Positions 42,591 to 52,931 are shown, counted from the first letter of the stretch. The stretch: DNA of 64,000 bases from Ruegeria haliotis (GCF_013377785.1 NZ_JABXWT010000016.1:1-64000); one strand, 5' to 3'. A program made the numbers and translations. Notes: generated from the letters alone by a model not told the origin.

Positions 42591-43859
42591 TTACCGCTCC
42601 ACCAGTTTGACACGATTGTTGTACCAGTTCATCACACCCGAGATACTGAGACTGATGCTTAGGTAGACCAGCATCAGCAGAAGAACGCATTCCAGTTCGC
42701 GACCGGTCTGGTTCATGGTGATGCCACCCAAAGTCCCGGTGATGTCCATGTATCCCACGGCAATCGCCAGCGACGAGTTCTTGGTCAGGTTCAGATAATT
42801 CGAGATCATCGGCGGAATAATCACCCGCAGCGCCTGCGGCAAGATGACCAGCCGCATGGTACGACCCGGACGCAAACCCAATGCCGACGCGGCCTCGGTC
42901 TGACCCTTGGAGATCGCCATAATACCGGCTCGCACAATTTCAGCGATGAAAGCGGCAGTATACAAGGACAAGGCAAGCCAAAGCGCAATCAACGAGTTGC
43001 GCATATGAGTACCACCCTTGAAGTTGAACCCTGTCAGTTCCGGGTACCCCAAGTGACAGCCCAAAGCAGTCAAAAGGATTACCATCGGGGCAAACAGAAT
43101 ACCCAACTGAATGTACCAGATGGTCGGACGATCACCGGTCGACTCTTGTTTGGCAGCCGCGAATGCCGAAACCTTACGCATGGCAAAGATGCTACCCGCC
43201 AGTACGATCAGAACGGCGACCAGATCCAACGATATATCGAAACGCAGGCTTGAGGTGCCAAACAGATGGATGTCACCCAGGCTGCGCGAGAACAGAAAAT
43301 CAGGAACATAGACGCCCCGGTTTGTAATCGCGACAGAATCGAACAACTTCATCGTCGCTTCGGGCTCGTCGCCCCGGAAGGCTCTCGGCGCTGGCAGGCT
43401 TTCGATCAGAATGGCCATGGCCAGAACGATCCAGAGCAACACCGGAACGTTACGGAACATCTCGACGTAAACTGTCATGACCCGCGCAACCAACCAGTTT
43501 TTGGACAGGCGCAGAACACCGACAAGAACGCCGATGATCGTGGCTGTGATACAGCCCAGAACTGCCACAACCAGCGTGTTCAGCAGGCCGATAAAGGCGG
43601 CGCGCAGATGGCTATCGCGCGAGTTGTATTCTAGCAGGCGCTGGTTGATGTCGTAGCTTGCCGCTTCGCCGAAAAAGCCAAACTCGACCGGCTTGCCCAG
43701 CGCCTCAAGGTTCTGAATTGTATTCGAAATGATCCAGGCTGCCAGAAGCATGAAACCGATCAGTGCGATGACTTGAATGGTCGCAGATCGGTACCGCGTA
43801 TCGTAAAGGAGCATGGACAGCCGGAAGTGCTCCTTCGGCGGGTCAGTAAGAGTCGTCAT
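42591..43859 (-). CDS. aapQ: General L-amino-acid ABC transporter, permease AapQ
   Basis: 422 residues; hydrophobic with a HisM/GlnP-type domain (FIGLLNTLVVAVLGCITATI) and the loop EIVRAGIMAISKGQTEAASAL. It forms the heteromeric membrane channel with AapM. It is separated from aapJ by a terminator-like hairpin. Confidence 0.93.
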   Translation of the reverse strand: MTTLTDPPKEHFRLSMLLYDTRYRSATIQVIALIGFMLLAAWIISNTIQNLEALGKPVEFGFFGEAASYDINQRLLEYNSRDSHLRAAFIGLLNTLVVAVLGCITATIIGVLVGVLRLSKNWLVARVMTVYVEMFRNVPVLLWIVLAMAILIESLPAPRAFRGDEPEATMKLFDSVAITNRGVYVPDFLFSRSLGDIHLFGTSSLRFDISLDLVAVLIVLAGSIFAMRKVSAFAAAKQESTGDRPTIWYIQLGILFAPMVILLTALGCHLGYPELTGFNFKGGTHMRNSLIALWLALSLYTAAFIAEIVRAGIMAISKGQTEAASALGLRPGRTMRLVILPQALRVIIPPMISNYLNLTKNSSLAIAVGYMDITGTLGGITMNQTGRELECVLLLMLVYLSISLSISGVMNWYNNRVKLVER

Positions 43860-43945
43860 GACCTATGTATATCCCCGTGACATCCCGTATTTCAGGCAGA
43901 GTTGATCTCGGCTCAATCTATACGGGCGTGTTTCTTATTGATCGA

Positions 43946-43975
43946 AAAAGGGCGCAGGTTGCCCTGCGCCCTTTT
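43946..43975 (-). terminator. Strong hairpin between aapJ and aapQ
   Basis: AAAAGGGCGCAGG pairs perfectly with CCTGCGCCCTTTT around a TTGC loop. On the minus strand it ends in a T-run, 11 bp after the aapJ stop. It should stop most aapJ transcripts, giving more binding protein than permease. Confidence 0.85.
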
Positions 43976-43986
43976 CCATTTATGTC

Positions 43987-45003
43987 TTAGCGGAACGGCG
44001 GCGAGTACAGCAGACCACCATCGGTCCACTGGGCGTTCAGGCCGCGTGCCAGACCAATCGGGGTTTCTTCACCGATGTTTTTGGCAAACACTTCGCCATA
44101 GTTACCACCCGCTTTGATCGCGTTTGCTGCCCAGTTGGCGTCCAGACCCAGCATTTCGCCCAGCGTACCTTCGGTACCCAGCAGACGGTTCACTTCCGGG
44201 TTGTCTGTACCAGCGCTCAGCTCGTCGATATTGGCCGACGTTACGCCCAGCTCTTCAGCCGAAACCAGTGCGTTCAAAGTCCAGCGGACAACATCGCCCC
44301 ACTCGTGATCGCCGTGACGGACCAGCGGGCCCAGCGGCTCTTTCGAGATGATTTCGGGCAGCAGGACGTGCTCATCGGGATTTTCGAACGTGGCGCGGGT
44401 TGCGGCCAGGCCCGATGCGTCGGTGGTGTAAACGTCACAGGCACCTGCAAGGTACTGCTGTTGCGCTTCGGCGTTGGTTTCGATCGGAACCGGCTCGTAG
44501 CTGATATTGTTGGCACGGAAGAAATCGGCCAAGTTCAGCTCGGTGGTGGTGCCGGTCTGGATGCAGACGGTTGCGCCGTCCAGTTCCTTGGCCGAGCTGA
44601 CGCCCAGTGCCTTGGGAACCATGAAACCCTGACCGTCATAGTAGTTGACGCCGATGAATTCGAACTTCAGGTCAACGTCGCGGCTGAAGGTCCAGGTGGT
44701 GTTACGGGCCAGCATGTCGATTTCGCCTGAGGCCAGAGCGGTGAAGCGGGTTTTGCCAGTGGTCGGCACGAACTCGACCGCGCTCGCGTCGCCCAGTACG
44801 GCTGCGGCAACGGCACGGCACAGTGAAACGTCAAAGCCTTGCCATTCCCCATTTGCGTCGGGCGCTGCAAAGCCGACCAGACCGGTGGTCACACCGCAGT
44901 TCAGCGTACCGCGCGCCTTGACGTCGTCCACAGTTCCCGCCACAGCTGCACTAGCGGCCAGACCGGCAACTGTTGCCGCGCCCAAGATTACGGATTTTTT
45001 CAT
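43987..45003 (-). CDS. aapJ: General L-amino-acid ABC transporter, substrate-binding protein
   Basis: 338 residues with a signal peptide (MKKSVILGAATVAGLAAS, cleavage near AVAGTV) and an SBP family 3 fold: RGTLNCGVTTGLVGF, GKTRFTALASGEIDMLARNT, and GACDVYTTDASGLA. It binds amino acids in the periplasm for AapQMP. It is first in the operon. Confidence 0.95.
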   Translation of the reverse strand: MKKSVILGAATVAGLAASAAVAGTVDDVKARGTLNCGVTTGLVGFAAPDANGEWQGFDVSLCRAVAAAVLGDASAVEFVPTTGKTRFTALASGEIDMLARNTTWTFSRDVDLKFEFIGVNYYDGQGFMVPKALGVSSAKELDGATVCIQTGTTTELNLADFFRANNISYEPVPIETNAEAQQQYLAGACDVYTTDASGLAATRATFENPDEHVLLPEIISKEPLGPLVRHGDHEWGDVVRWTLNALVSAEELGVTSANIDELSAGTDNPEVNRLLGTEGTLGEMLGLDANWAANAIKAGGNYGEVFAKNIGEETPIGLARGLNAQWTDGGLLYSPPFR

Positions 45004-45212
45004 TTTTACCTCTTCCTGATTTTCCGTCCCTCTCCAGAGACGGTTCTATCCGGCACCTTTGGCACCAGAAAGGTTACCCCAAAGGTGTCTCCCCTTTAGT
45101 GGGCATGAGTTTGGTCGCATTCATAAACAAACGTCAAGGGTAGGATCAGCGAAAACGATGGGTCAACCCCATAGGTTTTTGCACATATTCGCTATTTTCA
45201 GGCCACGAAGGA

Positions 45213-45920
45213 TCAAACAGATAGATCAAAGAAGCTCTTTGCGTGCAAAAACGCCGTTTTCTTAATTTCGGCGGCCTCATGGGCTTCGTCGTCATGACCC
45301 CACTGTTCGGTCTGCCAGATTTCATCCAGTCTCGAAATGCGCCATATCTCGTCTGGTTTGCGCCAATTCATGGCAGCCGCAAACCCGAGAATCAAAGACC
45401 CGGACAGGCTGACCAAGTCGTGGAAAGCCGCCAGCTGGAACGCATCCAACGCGTGTACGCGTCGGCTCAACTCGGCCAAGGCCGCATCCGGTTGCGGCTG
45501 ATGCAACACACCAGCGACCGGCACAAGCCGCGCCGACAGAGCAGTCGCAGCCCAATCCAATACGGGATCCCATTCGGCTGATTGGCGATCCTGCAGTTCT
45601 TTCGGGTGTGTAGCCCGGTAACACAGCAGATCTGAATCTCCGTAACCGGCCAGCATGTCGGCTACTTCGCGATGTTGAACCCGCACTTTGTCGATTGCCG
45701 CATTGGCCGAACGGGTAAAGGGCATGGAGACTGGATCGACCTGCTTTTTCTGTGCGTGCCATTCCGCGGCAACCGCTTCGGCCATGGCGCGGGTCGGTAC
45801 AATCAGTGCAGCCTTGGCTGGGGTTTTCACACGGCGACCATCCAGTTCGACCGTGCAGCCTGCATCGGTTTCGACCACGGCGCATTCAGTCCAAAAGCGT
45901 TTCGGTTTCCAGTCGCTCAT
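45213..45920 (-). CDS. ATP12-family F1-ATPase assembly chaperone
   Basis: About 235 residues; the start MSDWKPKRFWTECAV at 45920 sits 5 bp after the HAD stop. DGRRVKTPAKAALIVPTRAMAEAVAAEW near the N-terminus and ADMLAGYGDSDLLCYRA mid-protein are the ATP12 signatures. The family chaperones the alpha subunit of F1-ATPase. The longer frame to 45974 overlaps the HAD gene and is rejected. Confidence 0.9.
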   Translation of the reverse strand: MSDWKPKRFWTECAVVETDAGCTVELDGRRVKTPAKAALIVPTRAMAEAVAAEWHAQKKQVDPVSMPFTRSANAAIDKVRVQHREVADMLAGYGDSDLLCYRATHPKELQDRQSAEWDPVLDWAATALSARLVPVAGVLHQPQPDAALAELSRRVHALDAFQLAAFHDLVSLSGSLILGFAAAMNWRKPDEIWRISRLDEIWQTEQWGHDDEAHEAAEIKKTAFLHAKSFFDLSV

Positions 45921-45924
45921 GTCT

Positions 45925-46596
45925 TTAGTTCCAGATATTGGCCAGTGCGGCAGGCAACTGGTCAAACGTTTCAATCACACATGCGGCCGAAGTCAGAACG
46001 GAACGGTCGTGGTACCCCCAGGACACACCTATCCCGGCAACCCCGGCAGCCGCAGCCATGTCCATGTCATAACTCGTGTCGCCTATCATCACCGCATGTG
46101 TCTCGTGCACCCCGGTTTCCGTCAGCGCGGTCTGAACCATGGACGGATGCGGTTTCGACGGATGATGATCCGCGACCTGACGGGTCACAAAATATCGCTC
46201 TAGCCCATGCGCCTCGATCAACGCATCCAGACCACGCTGCGACTTCCCTGTGGCCACGCCCAAAAGAACTTCGGGAACCCCATGCAAGGCTTCGATGGCC
46301 TCCAACGCGCCGGGATAGAGCGGAGAACTGGCCGCGCCATTTTCAAGATGATGGGCATTGTAGGCTTGTTTGTATCCCTCCACCAGATCGGCCTGAACCG
46401 AACCAGATTGATCCGGTGCTAGCCGTGCAAGCGCAATCGGCAGAGACAGTCCCACGATTGACAGGATCGCCTCGCGCCCCGGTACCGGCAGCAAAGCCGC
46501 CTGAAAACTGGCGGTCATCGCCTGGATAATACTGCCCTGGCTGTCGACCAGCGTCCCATCGACATCGAACAGAACCAACCGCAGGGGTGCGGTCAT
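45925..46596 (-). CDS. HAD-family hydrolase (phosphoglycolate phosphatase-like)
   Basis: 223 residues with motif I LVLFDVDGTLVDSQGS at the N-terminus, motif II GVATGKS and motif III/IV VMIGDTSYDMDMA. A small cap domain lies between. The substrate is unknown. ATGA overlap with rluC upstream. Confidence 0.9.
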   Translation of the reverse strand: MTAPLRLVLFDVDGTLVDSQGSIIQAMTASFQAALLPVPGREAILSIVGLSLPIALARLAPDQSGSVQADLVEGYKQAYNAHHLENGAASSPLYPGALEAIEALHGVPEVLLGVATGKSQRGLDALIEAHGLERYFVTRQVADHHPSKPHPSMVQTALTETGVHETHAVMIGDTSYDMDMAAAAGVAGIGVSWGYHDRSVLTSAACVIETFDQLPAALANIWN

Positions 46597-47636
46597 TGCA
46601 GTGCCTCGAACGGATCATCCGTTGCCAGATCTTCAGTCCAGCCGAAGGTGTCCCAGCTGTGTTTCATATGCTCTGGCAACGGTGCAATCACGGTGATCGG
46701 CTTGCGGGTTATCGGATGCTGAAAGGACAGGCGCCGCGCGTGCAGGTGCAGTTTCTTGCTGATGATCCCACCCAGTTGTGCGCCCCATCCATCGCCCAGA
46801 TTCTCCTGACCCGAGCCGCCGTACTTTCCGTCGCCGATGATCGGATGCCCGATGGCAGCCATGTGCGCGCGCAATTGATGCGTGCGCCCGGTGATTGGTT
46901 CCATCGCGACCCATGCTGCCCGACCGGCCACACGATATAGCGTAGCATAGAGCGTGTGAGCACGTTTGGCCCCCGGTGTGCTGCCCATGTCAGCCAAATG
47001 CACAGGGAGCATCTTTTCCCCCTCGCCCTGTTTGCCATGCCCCGACGCCTTGACCAGACCCGTTTTGATTTCACCCAGATAAGGCGTGGGCACACCCGCG
47101 ACCAACGCCCAATAGATCTTGCGCGTGTCATGGTGACGGAAAGCAGCCGTCAATCCCTTGGCCGCTTCACGTGTGCGGGCCATCAGCAGAACGCCGGATG
47201 TATCCTTGTCCAGACGATGCACCAGCCGCGGATTCTCATCATAGCCGAACCGCAAAGCTTCGGACAGGCTGTCCACATGGCGCGTTTGACCGCTACCGCC
47301 CTGCACCGGCAGACCATGGGGTTTGTCGAGCGCCAGAATATGATCGTCACGGTAGATCACACAGGACTGGATCATCTTGGCGTCGGCGTCCGAAACCCGC
47401 GGCTTTACCTCAGCAGGTCTGCTATCCGCATGCGGCAGAGGCGGTACGCGGACCATCTGACCAACCTCGAGCCGTGTCGAAGCTTTGGCCCGGCTGCCAT
47501 CAACGCGCAACTCGCCCTTACGGCACATCTTTTCAATGCGACCCTGGCTGACATGTGGGAACAGACGACGCAACCAGCGATCCACACGCTGGTCGCCGTC
47601 ACCCTCTGCGACCGGAATCATCTGCACGCCACTCAT
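46593..47636 (-). CDS. rluC: 23S rRNA pseudouridine synthase, RluC-like
   Basis: 347 residues: an N-terminal S4 RNA-binding domain (VDRWLRRLFPHVSQGRIEKM) and the catalytic block RLVHRLDKDTSGVLLMAR with the active aspartate, then ITGRTHQLRAHMAAIGHPIIGD. It isomerises uridines in 23S rRNA. About 236 bp without a gene lie between it and rarA. Confidence 0.9.
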   Translation of the reverse strand: MSGVQMIPVAEGDGDQRVDRWLRRLFPHVSQGRIEKMCRKGELRVDGSRAKASTRLEVGQMVRVPPLPHADSRPAEVKPRVSDADAKMIQSCVIYRDDHILALDKPHGLPVQGGSGQTRHVDSLSEALRFGYDENPRLVHRLDKDTSGVLLMARTREAAKGLTAAFRHHDTRKIYWALVAGVPTPYLGEIKTGLVKASGHGKQGEGEKMLPVHLADMGSTPGAKRAHTLYATLYRVAGRAAWVAMEPITGRTHQLRAHMAAIGHPIIGDGKYGGSGQENLGDGWGAQLGGIISKKLHLHARRLSFQHPITRKPITVIAPLPEHMKHSWDTFGWTEDLATDDPFEALQ

Positions 47637-47872
47637 GCCATTACCCCTTGCACCGTGCGACTGTCCCGCCCGAATTGCACCTTTGCCAGTATCCTAGAAA
47701 ACTATCGTGTCTGTCGCGCGCACAGCGCCAAGAGTCAAGGTGTGCGACATCTCCGGTGTCCTCAAATGAAACCCATGAGGTTTCTTGAGCTGTTCTCTCT
47801 GCCCCGGGGGAAATCGCTGGTGCCTCGCCTGTCGTCGGTTACACGGCGACACAGGTATCTGACCTTGCGCAC

Positions 47873-49183
47873 CTAGCCGTTTCGCTGTGTGCGCAGCTTG
47901 GCGAAGTAGTCCAGGCGCTTTTTCAACTCACGCTCAAACCCCCGTTCGACAGGCTGATACAAAACCGGCCGCTGCATGGTCTCCGGAAAATAGTTCTGTC
48001 CGGAAAATCCGTCTTCGGCATCATGGTCATAGGCATAGCCTGAACCATAACCCTGATCCTTCATCAACGACGTTGGCGCATTCAGGATATGTTTCGGGGG
48101 CGGTTCGCTGCCTGACTGCTTAGCCAGCTTCATCGCCGCTTTGTAGCCCACATAAGCCCCGTTGGACTTCGGCGCCAACGCCAGATAGACAAGCGCCTGC
48201 GCCAAAGCCAGTTCACCCTCGGGCGAGCCCAACCGTTCATAGGTCTCCCACGATTGCAGGCAAATTGCTTGCGCCTGTGGGTCGGCCAGCCCAATATCCT
48301 CAACCGCCATGCGCGTAATTCGACGCGCCAGAAACCGAGGATCCTCGCCGCCCGTCAGCATCCGTGCAAACCAATAGAGCGCTGCATCCGGGTCCGAGCC
48401 ACGGACAGATTTGTGCAGCGCCGAAATCAGGTTGTAATGCTCATCACCGGATTTGTCATACTTTGCCGCGCGGCGCATCAACCGCGTAGACAACGCATCA
48501 GTGTCAAGAGGCACGTCAACTTTCCACGCCGCAACCTGCTCGATCAGGTTCAGCAGCGCACGCCCATCCCCGTCGGCCATTTCATGCAGGGCATCACGTG
48601 CAGTCGGCGCCAATGGCAAGGCGCGGCCAATCTCTTTCTCTGCGCGCTGGGTTAACCTTTCCAGATCACTCAGGCTCAATCGTTCAAGCACCAATACCTG
48701 CGACCGGCTGAGAACCGCGGCATTCAGTTCAAACGAAGGGTTTTCAGTCGTCGCGCCCACAAGAAGGATGGTGCCGTCTTCCATATGCGGCAGGAACCCA
48801 TCCTGCTGGGCCTTGTTGAAACGATGGATCTCGTCCACGAACAGCAAGGTGCCCTGCCCGTTCTGACGACGGATCTTTGCGGCCTCGAACACCTTCTTCA
48901 GGTCAGGCACGCCAGTAAAAATAGCGCTGATCTGAACAAATTTCAGATCGGTTTCTTGTGCAAGCAGACGAGCAATCGTCGTTTTGCCAACACCCGGCGG
49001 CCCCCAGAAAATCAGGCTGGACAGGCTGCCCGACGCCAGCATGACGCCCAGCGGAGCATCCGGACCCAGAACCTGTTCCTGCCCGATAACTTCAGCCAAG
49101 GTTTGCGGTCGCAACCTGTCGGCCAGCGGGCGGTGCGGGGCCATTGCAGGCTCGGATGCGCCGGTATCGAACAGATCACTCAC
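47873..49183 (-). CDS. rarA: Replication-associated recombination protein A (MgsA/WHIP family)
   Basis: 436 residues; a clamp-loader-like AAA+ ATPase. Walker A FWGPPGVGKTTIARLLA near residue 60, Walker B LLFVDEIHRFNKAQQD, sensor 1 ILLVGATTENPSFE, and the C-terminal MgsA domain (GYGSGYAYDHDAEDGFSGQ). It acts at stalled replication forks. It starts four bases after the protease stop. Confidence 0.94.
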   Translation of the reverse strand: MSDLFDTGASEPAMAPHRPLADRLRPQTLAEVIGQEQVLGPDAPLGVMLASGSLSSLIFWGPPGVGKTTIARLLAQETDLKFVQISAIFTGVPDLKKVFEAAKIRRQNGQGTLLFVDEIHRFNKAQQDGFLPHMEDGTILLVGATTENPSFELNAAVLSRSQVLVLERLSLSDLERLTQRAEKEIGRALPLAPTARDALHEMADGDGRALLNLIEQVAAWKVDVPLDTDALSTRLMRRAAKYDKSGDEHYNLISALHKSVRGSDPDAALYWFARMLTGGEDPRFLARRITRMAVEDIGLADPQAQAICLQSWETYERLGSPEGELALAQALVYLALAPKSNGAYVGYKAAMKLAKQSGSEPPPKHILNAPTSLMKDQGYGSGYAYDHDAEDGFSGQNYFPETMQRPVLYQPVERGFERELKKRLDYFAKLRTQRNG

Positions 49184-49186
49184 GGG

Positions 49187-50572
49187 TTACAGCCGGAACC
49201 GTAGAGACAGGGATTGCCCGCCGCGCAACACATCCATCTGCACCCGGCCTCCCGGATCGATCAGGGCGTTTTTCACATCACTGGGGTTCTGCACCTCTGT
49301 GCCATTAATATTGCGCAAAACATCCCCCACCCGCAAACCTGCACGTCCTCCGTAAGGCCCGGGATCAACCACGACAACGCCGGTTTGCGACAGCAACAGC
49401 CCCAGACGGGTGATCACGGCCGGATTGATCCGCGATATGGTCAGACCCGGGACAACGGTGCTTTCGTCCAGAGTGGTTTCCTCTGCCAGCGGGGTTTCAG
49501 GGGCTTTGATCAAGGCGACCTCGACCTCTGCGCTCTCTTCACCTCTGAGCCGCGTCAAGACTGAAGTGCCACCAACTCCGGCGACGGACATGCGGAACTT
49601 CATTTCTGCGGGCGAGTTGACTTCGTCCCCGTCCACATGTGTCACGACATCGCCAACCTCGAGGCCAGCCTCAGCCAGCGGGCTCAGATCGTGCAGGTCG
49701 GAAATCACTACGCCGAGTGGGATAACCAACCCAAGAGACTCGGCTATGTCGGCACTCATGTGTTGACCAGCCATTCCTGCCCAGGGGCTGACAAAGTGAT
49801 CGTTTCCTGACTTTGCCTGTCGCAGGAATTCGGCGACCAGATTGGCCGGTATCGCAAACCCGATCCCGTTCGATCCTCCCGAGCGGGTCAGGATCGAGGT
49901 GTTGATCCCGATCAGATCGCCATTCACGTCGATCAGCGCGCCTCCGGAATTACCGGGGTTGATCGCGGCATCAGTTTGGATGAAGTATCCCCGCGCATTG
50001 CCCGTCGCCGTACCTGTCCGCGCAAGACCCGAGATTATGCCCGACGACACCGTCTGCCCCACGCCAAACGGGTTGCCAATAGCCAGTGTCAACTCGCCCA
50101 CTTCGACATGATCAGAATCTCGCAAGCTCAGGTATGGCAGATCATCAGCGTCCTCCAGCCGGAGTATTGCAATATCGCTTTCCTCACTCCCCAGAATGAC
50201 CTTGGCGGAAAACTCCCGCCGATCGGTTGTGACAACGCGGATTTCAGTTGCCGTACCAACCACGTGGTAGTTGGACACGACATAGCCATCGCCCGACAGG
50301 ATCACACCGGACCCCAGTGAGTTTTGAATCCGCGGTTGGGGCTTTCCAAAACTTCCACCAAAGAAATCCTGGAAGAACGGGTCCGAGAAAAACGGATTCA
50401 CTCGGCCCTGACGGACGATCTTGGCATAGATATTCACAACTGCAGGGGCTGCCTGTTTCACGACAGGCGCAAATCCCAGCGAAATTTCAGACGGCGATTG
50501 CGGTACACGGGTTTCACTGGCGCCCTGTGTGGCGACAGAAAACAGCATAACGGTCAGAATTGCGCGTATCAT
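49187..50572 (-). CDS. Periplasmic serine protease, DegP/DegQ-like
   Basis: 461 residues with a signal peptide (MIRAILTVMLFSVATQGAS), a trypsin-like domain with His in NYHVVG, Asp in ESDIAILRL and Ser in NPGNSGGALI, and two PDZ domains in the C-terminal half (second at about 370-455). A periplasmic protein-quality protease/chaperone. Confidence 0.93.
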   Translation of the reverse strand: MIRAILTVMLFSVATQGASETRVPQSPSEISLGFAPVVKQAAPAVVNIYAKIVRQGRVNPFFSDPFFQDFFGGSFGKPQPRIQNSLGSGVILSGDGYVVSNYHVVGTATEIRVVTTDRREFSAKVILGSEESDIAILRLEDADDLPYLSLRDSDHVEVGELTLAIGNPFGVGQTVSSGIISGLARTGTATGNARGYFIQTDAAINPGNSGGALIDVNGDLIGINTSILTRSGGSNGIGFAIPANLVAEFLRQAKSGNDHFVSPWAGMAGQHMSADIAESLGLVIPLGVVISDLHDLSPLAEAGLEVGDVVTHVDGDEVNSPAEMKFRMSVAGVGGTSVLTRLRGEESAEVEVALIKAPETPLAEETTLDESTVVPGLTISRINPAVITRLGLLLSQTGVVVVDPGPYGGRAGLRVGDVLRNINGTEVQNPSDVKNALIDPGGRVQMDVLRGGQSLSLRFRL

Positions 50573-50794
50573 AAGGGCTCCGTTCGGGGTTGGCCAAGGA
50601 TATGCGAAGCTCAGCCCGGGAATGCAAGAGAGCGCCCGCGCCTCGCGATGACCTCAGCCACCAGAGCATTGATCACAACGGTGATCGCAGATGCAACAGT
50701 GAAAGCCTACAAAAAGAGCGCCCCGCACATGGGCGCATAGGCCCAGCACTTTTACGTAACCGACAACGGGCAAAGCTCAGCAGGCTATAAAGAC

Positions 50795-50828
50795 AAAAAA
50801 ACCTCCGCCCGAGCCCGAGCGGAGGTTT
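50795..50828 (-). terminator. Terminator after rplQ
   Basis: AAACCTCCGC/GCGGAGGTTT stem with a 10-nt loop, T-run on the minus strand, 24 bp after the rplQ stop. It closes the ribosomal/rpoA transcript. The remaining interval to 50572 contains no convincing gene. Confidence 0.88.
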
Positions 50829-50851
50829 CAAAAAGGCCAGGTGGCCAATTC

Positions 50852-51277
50852 TTATTCTGCGTCGTCTGCCGCTTCTTCAACAGCAACGCGGGCTTTGTCA
50901 GCCGCGCCCTTGGCGTCCAGATCACGATCAACAAATTCGATGATCGCCATCGGGGCCATGTCGCCATACCGGAAGCCGGCTTTCATGATACGGATGTAAC
51001 CGCCCTGACGCTCCGCGTAGCGGGGGCCCAGAACCTCGAACAGCTTGGCGACGTCTTTGTCTTCTTTCAACTGCGATGCAGCCTGACGACGGGCGTGCAG
51101 GTCGCCGCGTTTGCCCAACGTGATCAGTTTTTCAACGATCGGGCGCAGTTCTTTTGCCTTGGGCAGAGTTGTTTTGATCTGCTCATGTTCGATGAGCGAG
51201 CCAGCCATGTTCGCAAACAGAGCCTTACGGTGCTCATGAGTACGGTTCAGGCGGCGATAACCACGTGCGTGACGCAT
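50852..51277 (-). CDS. rplQ: 50S ribosomal protein L17
   Basis: 141 residues; MRHARGYRRLNRTHEHRKAL start and KLFEVLGPRYAERQGGYIRI are typical of L17. It is last gene of the alpha operon, after rpoA. Confidence 0.97.
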   Translation of the reverse strand: MRHARGYRRLNRTHEHRKALFANMAGSLIEHEQIKTTLPKAKELRPIVEKLITLGKRGDLHARRQAASQLKEDKDVAKLFEVLGPRYAERQGGYIRIMKAGFRYGDMAPMAIIEFVDRDLDAKGAADKARVAVEEAADDAE

Positions 51278-51394
51278 TTTCTAGTTCCTTCTTCAGCTTT
51301 TGCTTTGTCTGTCCGGCGATGCGGGTCACCGGCTCTCCTTGGGGCGGAATTGCCCATATAGTCCCCGGCAGCCCGGGCATTGGGGAAGACGCGT

Positions 51395-52411
51395 TTAAAA
51401 CGCGTCTTCGAATTTCTTTGCCAGATCTTCGATGTTGTCGGGCGGCCAATCCTCGACATCCATGCCGAGGTGCAGACCCATACCGGACAGCACTTCTTTG
51501 ATCTCGTTCAGCGACTTGCGGCCGAAGTTCGGGGTGCGCAGCATCTCGGCTTCGGTCTTCTGGATCAGATCGCCAATGTAAACGATGTTGTCGTTCTTCA
51601 AGCAGTTTGCCGAACGGACCGACAGTTCCAACTCGTCCACTTTCTTCAGCAGTAGCGGGTTGAACTCCAGACCATCGTCTTCGTCCTGGCGGCCAGCCGA
51701 TTCCGGCTCGTCAAAGTTGACGAAGATCGACAGCTGATCCTGCAGAATGCGCGCAGCGAAAGCCAGTGCATCCTCAGGCGTGATCGAACCATCGGTGTCG
51801 ATCTTCAGGGTCAGCTTGTCATAGTCCAGAACCTGGCCTTCACGGGTCGGCTGAACGTCATAGGCAACCTTTTTGACCGGCGAATAGATCGCGTCGATCG
51901 GGATCAGGCCGATGGGTGCATCTTCGGGCTTGTTCTTCTCAGCCGAGACATACCCTTTGCCGGTGTTGACGGTCAGTTCCATGAACAGATCGGCACCATC
52001 ATCCAGGTGGCAGATGACGTGATCACGGTTCAGAACCTCGATACCAGCGCTTTCGCTGATGTCGCCTGCGGTGACAACTGCGGGGCCTTTGGCATTGATC
52101 GACAGGCGCTTGGGACCTTCGACTTCCATGCGCAGGGCAACCTGCTTGAGGTTCAGGATGATGTCAGTGACGTCTTCACGAACGCCCGCGACAGACGAGA
52201 ACTCGTGCAGGACGTTGTCGATCTGAACGCTGGTGATTGCCGCGCCTTGCAGCGAGCTCATCAAAACGCGACGCAGGGCGTTGCCCAGAGTCAGACCAAA
52301 ACCACGCTCCAGCGGTTCTGCGACCAGAGTTGCCTGACGTGCGGGATCGTTGCCCGGCTTACCATCCAGCTGGGTCGGCTTGATCAATTCTGCCCAATTC
52401 TTATGGATCAT
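51395..52411 (-). CDS. rpoA: DNA-directed RNA polymerase subunit alpha
   Basis: 338 residues: N-terminal dimerisation domain (LEPLERGFGLTLGNALRRVL) and C-terminal DNA/activator-binding domain (LIQKTEAEMLRTPNFGRKSL). The start MIHKNWAELI at 52411 is chosen over a longer in-frame start at 52447. It lies between rpsK and rplQ as usual. Confidence 0.97.
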   Translation of the reverse strand: MIHKNWAELIKPTQLDGKPGNDPARQATLVAEPLERGFGLTLGNALRRVLMSSLQGAAITSVQIDNVLHEFSSVAGVREDVTDIILNLKQVALRMEVEGPKRLSINAKGPAVVTAGDISESAGIEVLNRDHVICHLDDGADLFMELTVNTGKGYVSAEKNKPEDAPIGLIPIDAIYSPVKKVAYDVQPTREGQVLDYDKLTLKIDTDGSITPEDALAFAARILQDQLSIFVNFDEPESAGRQDEDDGLEFNPLLLKKVDELELSVRSANCLKNDNIVYIGDLIQKTEAEMLRTPNFGRKSLNEIKEVLSGMGLHLGMDVEDWPPDNIEDLAKKFEDAF

Positions 52412-52527
52412 GTAATCCCTCCATTCCTGTCTGCGCCCCATGACCAATCAGGTGCAGACGCCCGAGGTTTCAAAACGGCGAACCGGGGCCGTGCAAAAAC
52501 ACAGCCCCAGCTCAGTAATAATATCGC

Positions 52528-52917
52528 TTAGACGCGGCGGCGCTTCGGCGGGCGGCAGCCATTGTGAGCAATCGGCGTCACGTCACGGATCGACGTGATG
52601 TTGAAGCCCACTGCAGCCAGCGCGCGCAGTGCCGATTCACGACCCGAACCGGGGCCCTGAACTTCGACTTCCAGTGTCTTGACGCCGTGATCCTGCGCTT
52701 TCTTGCCTGCGTCTTCCGCAGCCATCTGAGCAGCATACGGAGTAGATTTACGCGACCCTTTGAACCCCATGGTTCCTGCCGACGACCATGCAATGGCGTT
52801 GCCCTGCACGTCCGAGATCAGGATCTTGGTGTTGTTGAAAGTCGAATTCACATGGGCGACGCCCGATGCGATATTCTTGCGCTCTTTTTTCTTGGTACGA
52901 GTCTTTTCGCGTGCCAT
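52528..52917 (-). CDS. rpsK: 30S ribosomal protein S11
   Basis: 129 residues; basic N-terminus, IASGVAHVNSTFNNTKILI, GFKGSRKSTPYAAQ and the C-terminal NGCRPPKRRRV are S11 hallmarks. It lies 14 bp after rpsM. Confidence 0.97.
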   Translation of the reverse strand: MAREKTRTKKKERKNIASGVAHVNSTFNNTKILISDVQGNAIAWSSAGTMGFKGSRKSTPYAAQMAAEDAGKKAQDHGVKTLEVEVQGPGSGRESALRALAAVGFNITSIRDVTPIAHNGCRPPKRRRV

Positions 52918-52931
52918 CGGTCAGACCCTCC

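Noticed and set aside
50651..50740. 30-codon plus-strand frame MTSATRALITTVIADATVKA...
   Set aside because: Very short, no ribosome-binding site and no known family; may be chance.
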